From Irpex lacteus (lineage: Eukaryota; Basidiomycota; Agaricomycetes; Polyporales; Irpicaceae): 64,000 nucleotides of DNA. Shown in pieces: positions 9,542-19,708 of this stretch. The notes under the pieces were generated by a model. The model had not been told where the DNA came from. It saw nothing but the letters and a program-made list of their open reading frames with translations, and made no database searches. The position numbers and the translations under genes are program-made. The stretch lies in assembly GCA_001986395.2 (NCBI GenBank), contig MQVO02000004.1, positions 1,674,001-1,738,000 on the forward strand, given 5' to 3'. Numbering within the stretch: position 1 is the first letter of the stretch; every line of letters starts with the position of its first letter.

Positions 9542-11614
9542 ATGGCCCTTTCACAGAAATCTGAATCAAATCCCGTCACACAAACCTCATCTAACCCATC
9601 GAATTTCCTGGAGCGAGGGTCCACAAAACCAACCAACTCGGCCAGTATCCCTCAAACGGAGGATATCCTGGCCCCTTGCCTTCTCTCACTGCCCAGCGAG
9701 ATCCTTGCCGTCATTCTCATATATTTGTCCGTTATTGATCCCCTCTATCTCTCGCAAGACTGTAATCTCATCTATAGTCACCTCGACATCCACGAGGCGC
9801 GAGTTCGGCGCCTCGGATGGATGAACATCACTCACGTCTGCACTCGTCTACGCAACATCGCCCTGGGGATGCCCATGCTATGGGCCTCTCTCGTCCTCGC
9901 CGAAGATTCTACACGCTGGCTGTCGGAAGTGTTGCACCGCTCCGGTGATCAACCACTCACGCTATCTCTTCACAAAGCTTTTGGGCGGTACAAGTTCGAC
10001 CATCGCAAAAAGGCTCATGCAGTTCTCACCGAACCGTCCCATTTATCGAGGGTAAAATCTGTAACCATCAGCGACCTACACGGATGGCGCCCTTTCGCTC
10101 GCACACTACTCACACAACCTGCTCCGCAGCTTGAAGATCTCGTCCTAGGGCCCAAAGAGTTGCACAAGGTGTTCGGTTTACACAAGGTGAAGATGTTTGT
10201 GCTACCAAAGACACTGTTTGGAACCAAATCCCAACCGAGCGCCGCTCCTCGCCTTTGTAAACTTTCACTCACGCAGTGCGACTTTCTGTGGACATCCCTG
10301 CGGCACTTCTCTACTCTGACCGCCCTATTCATCGACCGCTACTACGTTGCTCCTGATCACCAATACGATGTCCAGTACTTGTCGCCTCTAGACAACGACA
10401 CCTCGATGACCTCCGGCACACGTCTTGGCTCCGTGCTTGATACTACGACATCAATGGAAGAGGTAGTGGCCTGCCTTTGCGCACTGCCATGCCTGGAAGA
10501 GCTATCCCTCGTGAATGCTCTTCCGAGCTGGGAGCCTCCCACAACGGCCGTCGAATTTCCCCGTATTTCTCTACCAAAACTTCACTCTGTAATAATCAAG
10601 CAACGGAGCCTGCACCCGGCTTCCCTAATTCTGGACTTGCTCGACGCGCCAAACCTCGACTACTGTGGGCTCTTTTATTGGACCGCACCAGGACTGACGG
10701 ACAGTTCTTTACCACACCGTTGCGTGAGACTCACACGATTCCTTTCCAACTTCGCTGCCAACCTTCCAGGACCGATCCACACCCTCGACCTCAATTTTGG
10801 ACAACCAGGCCATATTGCGCCCCATTTCGGGGCAGAGGATGCCACACTCTCAGCTTCCTGTCTAACGGGACGTGGCTCATCGTCCCAGCGCGACTGCCTG
10901 AAAATCACAATAACCATGGCCGCCCCACTCGGCAGCCCCTCAGCCTTTCCAATGCGACACGCATGCGCCGAGCCCATCATATCCGCGCTGCCTCTGTCGA
11001 ACCTAGAACAGCTAAATGTTGCTGATAGGACCTCTCCTTATGAAGACGAATCGTTCCATTCCGTGGACTTTACCCTCTGGCGGCGTATCTACGACCAATG
11101 CGCAAGTGTGACGAACCTCACCGCCCAAGGTCTCGCACTCGCTCCGCTGATCCCGCTCCTTGCCACCCGGAATCTCTCTAGCTGGACCTTTGTCGAGCCT
11201 CCACCGGAACCTAGGATCCCCGTCTTCCCGAGCCTGAAGCATCTGCGCTTGTTGGTGGAAGGTTTCGACGTCGTCGATCGTGGCGTCTGTGTATGTCTAG
11301 TCGAACGTACCGGACGTTGTGAGAATATGACAGGCATCGTCGCTCGGTATTTGGAGGTCGTCCGAAACTCTCTTGCATCTCGCGCCGACTCGGGGTACAC
11401 TTCCACCACTACTCAGGACAATATTCCATTTCCGAAGCTGGACAGTCTGTCTATGACGGTGAACCTGTCGGGGAAGTATGTGAGACCGGAGGATATGACT
11501 AGGTTTGAGGAGACGTTTGGAGAGGTGTTTGCGCCGGTTGCGAAGGTGGTGAGGCCGTTGGACTTTCATGTTAAGGAGAATTCAGCACGCCGTACCGGGT
11601 TGTTTGGTAGGTGA
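9542..11614 (+). CDS. F-box-like / leucine-rich protein
   Basis: A single uninterrupted exon of 690 codons. After a Ser/Thr-rich leader of about 40 residues comes a degenerate F-box: LLSLPSEILAVILIYLS, then WMNITHVCTRLRNIALGMP and LWASL. This is the usual Agaricomycete F-box-like layout, which recruits targets to SCF ubiquitin ligases through Skp1. The remaining 550 residues contain irregular leucine-rich segments (LPCLEELSLVNALPSW, LEQLNVADRTSP, FPSLKHLRLLVEG) that would form the substrate-binding face. These proteins are greatly expanded in mushroom genomes and seldom have known targets, so no substrate is proposed. The lack of introns contrasts with its intron-rich neighbours and is common in this family. 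Confidence 0.75.
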   Translation: MALSQKSESNPVTQTSSNPSNFLERGSTKPTNSASIPQTEDILAPCLLSLPSEILAVILIYLSVIDPLYLSQDCNLIYSHLDIHEARVRRLGWMNITHVCTRLRNIALGMPMLWASLVLAEDSTRWLSEVLHRSGDQPLTLSLHKAFGRYKFDHRKKAHAVLTEPSHLSRVKSVTISDLHGWRPFARTLLTQPAPQLEDLVLGPKELHKVFGLHKVKMFVLPKTLFGTKSQPSAAPRLCKLSLTQCDFLWTSLRHFSTLTALFIDRYYVAPDHQYDVQYLSPLDNDTSMTSGTRLGSVLDTTTSMEEVVACLCALPCLEELSLVNALPSWEPPTTAVEFPRISLPKLHSVIIKQRSLHPASLILDLLDAPNLDYCGLFYWTAPGLTDSSLPHRCVRLTRFLSNFAANLPGPIHTLDLNFGQPGHIAPHFGAEDATLSASCLTGRGSSSQRDCLKITITMAAPLGSPSAFPMRHACAEPIISALPLSNLEQLNVADRTSPYEDESFHSVDFTLWRRIYDQCASVTNLTAQGLALAPLIPLLATRNLSSWTFVEPPPEPRIPVFPSLKHLRLLVEGFDVVDRGVCVCLVERTGRCENMTGIVARYLEVVRNSLASRADSGYTSTTTQDNIPFPKLDSLSMTVNLSGKYVRPEDMTRFEETFGEVFAPVAKVVRPLDFHVKENSARRTGLFGR

Positions 11615-12041
11615 GTGTCTTCTCTGAGTTAATGAAGGGATGGTTGGCGAGTCAGCGTAGATGAGCAACTGCTTACCGTCAGGAGTGTGTAATACTTAAA
11701 ACCACACCCAACTACGTTGGATTGCCTGTTACATACTTGGGTCATTGAGTCTCCTGAGACGCGTCCCAGTCGCGACAACGCAATCGTGTGACTCCCGCGA
11801 CTTATCGCGCTCCACGTGGCTACTGCACCCACAACTCGGCGGCCGCTGAACTTGGCAACCGTCAATTACCATCCGCCTCCGACTCGGAGCGTGCCTTGCT
11901 CAGGGTGTTTCTCCGAACATATCACTGTGTGTAAATATCAGTTCGGCCAGGACGGTCAGTTTATATAAGTCAGCCATCGTAAGTTCTACTCAGCATCACC
12001 GGTCTCTCCCTCGTCCACACAGTACTATAGTACTGCTTACA
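11615..12041 (+). promoter_or_regulatory. Intergenic region with a TATA box before the GPI-protein gene
   Basis: A TATATAA element lies at about 11962-11968, roughly 75 bp before the ATG at 12042. That is a plausible core promoter for the secreted-protein gene. I see no coding exon in the rest. Confidence 0.4.
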
Positions 12042-12984
12042 ATGCTTGCCTCCACATTCGTTTATTTCGTCACTCTTTCTTTTGGATTGCAGTTTGCTGC
12101 TGCACAGATCATCGTCAATGGTCAGATATTCACAAATGGTCTTGCGATCGTTGATGCTCCCCAGCCCGGGACGTAAGTTACTAAAGCCCCAAGTGATAAT
12201 TAAGCCTTTACTGAAAGTACACTTGCCTATAGCACTTTGCACGCAGGTGCAACGCAGAGCGTTGCTATAGATGTGCGTGTTTATTTATCTACTCGTGCGG
12301 TCATCCACGTCGCTCACACTTTATCGTCATTCTTGTAGATCTCAGGCGACGGACACATCCCCCAGTCCGCCGCTGACCCCAACTCCTCTCTGGACACCCA
12401 CTACGACAGCCTCGAAGTCTACCTTATCTCCTACGAGAGCTCATTCAACCAGACCATCTCCTCTGGCCCAGACTTGCTTACGCAAGAGCCGGGGAGCACG
12501 GTTAAGCATATCAACTGGGTGATAGACCGCTGCATTAAGAATGGAAACTACAACGTACGTGCGGGTTTGCCTCCTTGGAACATATTTTGGGGCTAATTGA
12601 CGCTTGTTTCTCTACGTAGCTCACGTTGTACGAAGGCTCACATATAAACGGGACGGCTCACTTCACGATCACTCCTCTGCCGTAAGTAGAATACCTTGCC
12701 TCCAAGCTAGCCACAGGTTGACTTACACCTTCTTATTCGTATGTAGGATTGAGATACAAAACACAGACGTCTCGGACACCTGCGTGAACGCGACCAACCC
12801 CATCCAAGGATTCCCCCAGGACCAATCCGCGCTGCCTCATAGCCCATTCCTAGATGACAACAACACTACGTCGAACGTACATTTCCCTAGCGTTCAGGCA
12901 AGCGGGGCCATCGGCTTCGCTCATATCTCAACGTTTGGCGCTGTAACTGCTTCTTTGTTTCTCTCTCTTTTGGGCTGTCTTTAG
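12042..12984 (+). CDS. Predicted secreted, GPI-anchored surface protein
   Basis: Exons 12042-12172, 12233-12272, 12339-12554, 12620-12681 and 12747-12984 give 228 aa with exact phases. A signal peptide (about residues 1-22, FVYFVTLSFGLQFAAA) is followed by a compact domain with NGT and NTT glycosylation sequons and three or four cysteines (e.g. DRCIKN, DTCVNATN). The C-terminus has a small-residue region and a hydrophobic tail (FGAVTASLFLSLLGCL), the pattern of a GPI attachment signal. Homologues of this layout are common, uncharacterised cell-surface proteins in basidiomycetes. I cannot assign a biochemical role. It has its own promoter with a TATA box. Confidence 0.7.
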
Positions 12985-13681
12985 TGCGTAGGGCATGTTT
13001 ACTGTAGACTTGGGTGCTGCGTTATTGAATCTAAGACCGAGTTTCCCGAACGACACTCACACACTCGCACACTTCTCCCCAAGTCAGCATTAGGATATGT
13101 ATTGAGAGAGTGCATGACGGATTGGCATAATGTATAGCAGTGAATAAGTTAACTAAACAAAAAAAATAGAACCACGGCTACAAAGTTGCGATCGACAACA
13201 CTCCCCCATGCATATCCAAGCAAGCAGAGAAAAGGGGTATGGGGTCCATCGTAGAGGAAATTAGTGAAAGATAAAACAGGCAGCAATAGAAGCATGTGTG
13301 TGCTGTGGGCGCACCACCAGAAGCTTCCCGGGCGACGATGAAGCTTTGAGCTCATCGACGCGGTAGAAACCAATACAAAAAGGTCGTCATCAATATTCGT
13401 GACCCACTGAAATCCCATCCCTCTCCGACTGATCCCGAAACCCAGTGCTTTCCTGCGTAAAGAACCAGGGGTTTCTCTATCTTGAGCTTTGCGCCAGAAT
13501 CTTGACACATTCACATCCCAGCCAGTCCAACCTTCGAGCACCACAATGCACGGCGAACAACAACTGGATTACTCGATAGATAACCGAGGCTCAAGCTCGC
13601 CACCACCATTATATCTCTTATCGTTCGGGTCTGTGTTGTCAATCGGCGCGGATGAGTATTTGTTCCTGCGTTTGTTCACAT
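12985..13681. other. Intergenic spacer between convergent genes
   Basis: About 700 bp between the stop codons of the GPI protein and the UPF0658 gene. It contains an A-rich run near 13158-13167 (seven A's) but no exon series that I can support on either strand. Confidence 0.5.
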
Positions 13682-15425
13682 CTAGAGGACAGGGTAATCA
13701 CCATCGTCATCAATGAGATCTGTCTTCGTGAGCTTGTATACAGGTTTGTGAGACTGACCATGCGTCTTGGACGGTGCAAGACCCTTGTCGAAGTCCGCGA
13801 AACATCGGAGACCCACAGCGAAGGTGGCAAAGAGAAGCAGGAAGGCGACGATCGCTATGGGGAAATGATTAGGATGGGTAGACTTGGATGACTCATGTGG
13901 TATTAGTTAGCTTACTGAATGTTGTTAGCGTTGCTCGTGTTGTCTCGTACTGCTCCTTGGATGCGGGCTCGTAGAATCGCACAAGCTTGTAGACTACAAA
14001 GCGGTAAGTCAGGTATCACCAGATCAACCAAAGTTTGTACTGACTGACTGAAAACAAGTTATGTCAGCGTTGATACTAACGCGAAGGGATGAAGACGCTT
14101 ACAGTATGTTTCAGATGCCAACATGAGGACCAGGGATATTGACATAAGCCTGGTCTTGTTGTGAGAGAAAGCACTTCAAGACGACAAAAGTGTTACATAC
14201 CATTTGATTTCTCTCTGTACGGCAAAGCCAGCTCCGATGAGTAGAAAGAGGACCACGGGAATAGCAGCTACAGTGATACCGAACTCGGCGGAATTGGTTT
14301 GCAATACAAGAATAAGCAGCTGAGAGCCTCCATAAGCCACACATCCAGTAAGAATCATCACAAGTGCACTTACTTGCATGGTGACTCCAATGAAGCAGAA
14401 GAAGTCGAACTTGAGCAAACAGATCATGATCTGGTAGTATTGGTACATGGCTGAAATGCGGCAATGAGAACAACTCGGAGTGATCTGGTTGAACGAACAT
14501 ACTCTTCAAAGCGGGGTTGGCACCGACGACGTGGAAGATCGCCCAGCTACGAGAAGTGTCAGTTCAACGAACCTGAATGTATCAGCCCCTATGAACGTAC
14601 CCGAATTCGAAGTATAGTTCGCGTGCCCAGTACGCTAGCGACAGCCATGATACACCAATAATGACCGGTGAGACGATCAGGAAGGGTTCCACCTTCTTCC
14701 ATAGTGACCCGACACCTCCCACGAGCTACGAACGATCTTGTTAATAAACAGCGGAGATACAGCAGCAAGACGTCATGACTAACCCTGGGATTAGTTGAGC
14801 CAGGTTGAACGATCGCAGCACGCGTTTCGTGCACCTGGATAGCGGCGAACACGACGAGCGCTATATGGAAGCCTAGCAGTGTGGTATCGCCTGATCAGAG
14901 CGCAGCCATACAGCGGCCATGAGGGACGTGGCACATACCAAGGATACCGATGAGTTGAATAACATTTCGTAGCCGCAGAGCATCAAAGGCCATGAATATC
15001 TCAAAAATGCTGCAGCAATGTTAACGGTGGCGCAGCGGATCGGGAGGGAATATGCATACACAGCAAGAATGAACAGCGCCAAATAACAAGGTACTGTCTT
15101 GTATTGTGACAGTGTAAGATCGACATCCTCGTTTACCTGGAGGCATACTCTCGGTTAGCGAAAGAACAGGAGTTAAATGAACGGGTGACGTACGAATGCG
15201 AACACGGCTGCAACCATAGCCAGAACCACTGCTCCCTCTGTTATTACTTAACGTCAATAAAATGATCTCGGCTTTGATTCCGGGGATAGTACTAACGGAC
15301 TAAGACTATTTGCCAGATAGCAGCGATCAGTATTTCGGCGAAGTGCCACAACGGAATGAACCAAACGCACTCGTAGCCATGAACGCCTGCTGCGCCCTTG
15401 TGGACATGAAAGCTTCGAACGCCAT
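13682..15425 (-). CDS. UPF0658-type Golgi membrane protein
   Basis: Twelve small exons give 330 aa: 15425-15371, 15231-15194 (start could be 15237), 15136-15060, 15009-14939, 14872-14784, 14725-14601, 14546-14503, 14450-14374, 14319-14201, 14149-14103, 13993-13916 and 13854-13682. Phases close. The protein is polytopic. About seven hydrophobic segments are visible, including VVLAMVAAVFAF, YLALFILAV, FHIALVVFAA, FLIVSPVIIGVSWL, AAIPVVLFLLIGAG and IVAFLLLFATFAVG. The stretch YQYYQIMICLLKFDFFCFIG and the short acidic C-terminal tail resemble the UPF0658 Golgi apparatus membrane family of fission yeast and basidiomycetes, whose biochemical role is unknown. The N-terminal exon junction is the least certain part. 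Confidence 0.65.
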
Positions 15426-16191
15426 GATTGAGATTTACGGGCCACGAGCTGGCCAACGAGGCTTTGAGGGGTACCCGGCGGGCGGGGGCTGAAGGATGAG
15501 AAGGAAAGGAATGCGAGGGGTCGAGGAGGAGGAAGAGGAAAGAGAAGTTAAACAGAATCCGGCGTGTAAGCGGCAGTGCTCTGACCACAGCCCGCTCTGT
15601 CAACAGGCGCTCAATGCAGCGCCCTCATGTTACTGGTTTACGGCGCCGAAACGTGATGCGCCGAGGGAGAGCGGGATACCTCATATGGAAACACTGGCTT
15701 TTGTGGCGTTAGTGTGCGGCCCATCACGGTCATGTCGGTGCCAGTGGCCACACGAATCTAAGCCTTGCATTATTCTTGTCGTCCAGGAGAATACTCAGAA
15801 ATATTCAGTAGCCAACGTCATATGCGCAGTCAGCATGCTGGACTCAAAATCTTCAAGAAGCTGGCCACCCTGCCACAGTGGGATACTCGGAGATGCCACC
15901 TTGAATGTGAAATCACCGCCCACAGCTTGCGAGTATCACGCTACTTGTCTCCACCCTTGAGAAAACGATCAACAAAAGAGATATTAGACGACTTGGACGG
16001 CGGTAAAAGCTCGCGCGTGGTAGACACAATAATTCGAGACATCCGGAATTTGCCTTGTGCTCCGTTAGAGTGACTTGACAAGGATTTACCTCAGTTCCAT
16101 TCAGTGACTCTAACGCTGTTTGGTATGTGTCTTTTCAATCCCTGACCTTTCTATTCACGACCTGTCTCTGTCCTGGATGAGGATTTTGTTG
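15426..16191. other. Intergenic region
   Basis: This region lies upstream of the UPF0658 gene and downstream of the SET gene. Open frames here lack splice support and recognisable motifs, and I see no convincing gene. Confidence 0.5.
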
Positions 16192-18158
16192 TCAAAATTC
16201 TTCTCCTGACCGTACGCTACTGGCCACAGCCTCTGAAACCTCGAGCTCCTCCCTCCAAAGCAGCCTTATATTCTCGAGCATCCAATTCAACCACTCTGGC
16301 CTATTGTCTGTCTCCAGCGCGGCCTCACCCACCATAAGATTTTTCATGCCAGACCTTGCTCTCTCTTCGACACGCTGACATATGCGCAGTAAGGTTTCCC
16401 GCCAGCTTGTTTCGTTCGTCTCGGACACACGCCCCTGTTGACCGATCAAAACTCTTCTCCAGGAATCTACCAACTCTTCGCTGTTCTCCGGTACAACAGT
16501 CTCCGACTCGGGTATGATGTGGTAGAGACGTAGCGCAGCCATGAGTCTATAAGACGGGTGGGCAGGCGTCGGTGAGGAATGCATTGTCCAGTCTCTATGG
16601 TCGTGCAAGTCCAATTATGACAAGAGGGAAAGAAGATATATTAGTGTTTATACGATCATAAATACATGACAAAAGACAGCTGTACCCCCAATATCCTTCG
16701 TCTTCGAGTACCTGACTCATCCACTCCCCAACACCACCTTTACGTTTCTCGAACATTTCTTCGACAATGTCTTGTAAATCTACTTGGCCCGCGAAGTCGC
16801 CACGGAGACAGTCGCCGTCACTGAAAGTATTCACGAACCCGTATTCGATGAAGAGTTTGATATTCGGATGGGCACCGTACTGCAGGAAGATTTCATCGCC
16901 TTCCATGATAGGACGTCCGCTCGATATAAACATGTAGTCTCCACCCATAGAAACCGATGGTGGCTTGTTCTTGCTCTTTCTGGGCCCTGGCACGGGGGAG
17001 AATAGAGATGATGGCATGACGGGTATGATGTGTGGATTGTTCTGTGCATGGTTGGCGAAGTCCAAGATGGGGCACATAGCCATATTTTCCGATGCTGATT
17101 GGTCGGCGTTGAGTCTATAGTAGATGCAACGGGTGTTCACTTTGTGAGTGGAGGTAAGTATCTATCTCTGGATGGTAGGTATATGAAGTATAGAACGTAC
17201 AATTTAGCCAGGCCCAGAGGAAATGGTCTCGGAGCTGACAATTAGAGGGATCGAATTGGCTTTGCTTGATGTCATATCGAGACGACTCCGCCACCACAGT
17301 GGGATACCTACTCTACGGGGTATCAGTTGTGGCTCCGTAGGTTAGGCGTGCTACCTACCAAATGTTCACAAACTGCCTGCCAATCTTCCCAGAACCGAGT
17401 GTATATTTCTCGAAGAGCCACAGAGACAGCCGGTGGCAATGAAGCAGCGAGGAGTTCGTGTAGTGCATTGCGAGAGGAGCCCGCCAGCATCCAGGTGAGA
17501 GGATGACTGCTGAAATCCCTAGGCAGCGTAGAAACGTATGGTCCAAACCTAGAATCACCGGAATCCTCGTCCCCGATGGGTCTATGTAGGAACATGTGCA
17601 TCGACAGTAATTGTGAAGGAGTCAAAGTTCTGAGTGTTTTGCGAGGGTACGATGGGACTAGTGTCTTCACATTGATCATAGCTTTGGCCGGGATGGTGAA
17701 TAGTGTTGTGGATGGCTGCAGAGACCTCAATCAATGATATACAGCAATATCTTTCAGCACGTACTTGACATGATCTCAAGGCGAAGAGACCTCTGCCGCC
17801 AGTATCTATACGAATACAGAAAGTTGAAGTCAATAGGCCGGAAGAGACGAAGTTACGCACCTTGCGCTCGCCGCCCTATTACCAGAAGGCTGTCTTCGTT
17901 GGCCTCCATCCCATGCTCGTCCACGAGCCAGTCGAGCATCCTCTGCCACCGTTCATTTTCACGACGTTCCTCATCGTTGTCAGAGTTCACCATGTCCAGG
18001 CTATCTTCGGCCGAGGTTGTCAGTTCCGCAGGAATGCCGTGATTAGATGATGGCTGGGAGAGAGACGCAATCTGTGCCCACGACGTCGTCTGACTGGTCC
18101 CATACTCGCGAGAGAAAGACGAAAGCCGTGCCAGTGGCCAGTCAGACTGAATTGCCAC
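16192..18158 (-). CDS. SET-domain protein lysine methyltransferase (Rubisco-LSMT/SETD class)
   Basis: Exons 18158-17861, 17805-17765, 17715-17359, 17312-17201, 17139-16686 and 16594-16192 give 554 aa. The split SET domain begins with GGRGLFALRSCQ (the GxG SAM-binding turn), has the long insert typical of the LSMT/SETD3-SETD6 class, then WAWLN-NTRCIYY, DFANHAQNNPH (the conserved N-H motif) and FLQYGAHPN (catalytic Tyr). The rest is the helical substrate-binding domain. Fungal members mostly methylate ribosomal proteins or other cytosolic proteins, but the substrate cannot be told from sequence. The start codon lies only 79 bp from the first ATG of the divergent dehydrogenase. Confidence 0.8.
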
Positions 18159-18237
18159 TAGTACAGTTTAACCGCAAGGCGTGCCGAAGCCTCGGATTGC
18201 ATATGGTTTACTTATCGATAGAGCCTGAGTCGATGAG

Positions 18238-19494
18238 ATGAGCCTCCTCAGGTACCTCTTTAGAGGTCCTACCACACGATATCGCTCTCCCCTTCCACAG
18301 ATCCTTGCCACAAACCACCGCGTACTAACTCGCAGCATGTCCATCTTCAACGTCTCGCGTCTTCAGGACAAGGTTGTGCTCGTCACCGGAGCCAGCGCTG
18401 GTATTGGTGCGGTAAGTGGCCGCCTGGACCAAACGAATAGTTCCTAATCATCTATTCCTGTACACAGGCCACAGCTGTTCTGTTCGCAAAGGTAATTTAC
18501 GCGACACATTCAAGATTACGCAGTGCTGACTGATCGTCATAATCTAGGCTGGTGCCAATGTTATCCTCAGTGCACGCCGAACCGATGCGTTGCAGAAGAT
18601 CACGGAGGCATGTGTTGCTGCGCACAAGGAATCAGGCTTGAAGGCCGGTGGAAAGTTTGCTGCCGTCTCCTTGGATGTCGGAGACAAGCAGCAGGTCGCT
18701 ACGTTCCTCGAACGCATCCCTGAGGATCTCAAGAAGATTGATATCCTCGGTACGCCGACCCATTCAAAACCGTATCCTAACGTACGAGACTAATGGATTC
18801 TATTACTTTGTAGTGAACAATGCGGGTTTCGTGCTCGGTGTAGAGAAGATTGGCGACATCGCAGAAGCAGATTTCGAGGCGATGTTCAACGTGAACGTGT
18901 TCGGTCTGATTCGAGTCACCCAGCTTATCATCAACGGTATGTGGTCTGCATGCATATGACAGAGAAAACCTCTAGATCCTACTTATCCCACGCGTATAGA
19001 TTTCAAGGCCAGAAACACCGGCCATGTCATTAACATTGGCTCGATTGCCGGACGCGAGGCTTACGCGGGAGGTGGAATCTACTGTGCAACGAAACATGCC
19101 GTGCGCTCCTTCACTGGGTCTCTGCTTCGTGAGCTCGTCAACACGAAGATCCGCGTATCCGAAATCCAGCCAGGTTAGTTGGACGTATGCAAGTACCATT
19201 TATGCTTGAAACTGACTTTATGCGCCAGGAATGGTTGAGACCGAGTTCTCTGTCGTCCGCTTCCGTGGCGATAAGTCCGCCGCCGACAAGGTATACCAAG
19301 GGTTGCAGCCCCGTAAGTGCCCGCATCCCCGTATTATAACTCCTTGCTAATTCCGTACCCCAGTATCTGCGGAGGATATTGCTGAAGAGATCGTTTGGAC
19401 GGCCTCACGCCCGCCGCACGTTAACATCGCCGAGCTCTTCGTTCTTCCCGTTTACCAGGCATCTGCCACCATTAATTACAGGGAACCCCAGTAA
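18238..19494 (+). CDS. Short-chain dehydrogenase/reductase (YMR226C / YdfG-like)
   Basis: Seven exons, 18238-18411, 18468-18491, 18548-18749, 18814-18936, 19000-19173, 19229-19312 and 19364-19494, give 303 aa. Exon 2 is just 24 nt. Classical SDR marks are present: cofactor loop [13 protein letters not shown], catalytic Ser in NIGSIAG and YCATK. The sequence [14 protein letters not shown]...ILSARR, with Arg after the second strand, suggests NADP(H). The closest family is the NADP-dependent 3-hydroxy acid dehydrogenase group (yeast YMR226C, bacterial YdfG). The first ATG gives a 33-residue Arg-rich leader that could be a mitochondrial presequence. A second ATG at 18337 ([12 protein letters not shown]) gives a standard 270-aa cytosolic enzyme and leaves more promoter space. 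Confidence 0.87.
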
Positions 19495-19708
19495 GCACCC
19501 TCACTGAGGCGTACGGAAACAGCATGACAGACAAAAATGTAATCATTAACATACTCGCGTATCCGTGCCAAATAGACATAAAGTCAAAACAGATGCGTAC
19601 AGATATAGATTGTAGTACTACGGACGACAAGATAAAACGGGGGGAGAAAGTATAATGAACGTGGATACGGTATGGTATATATCATCACAGAATTTCGTAT
19701 GTCAGGCT

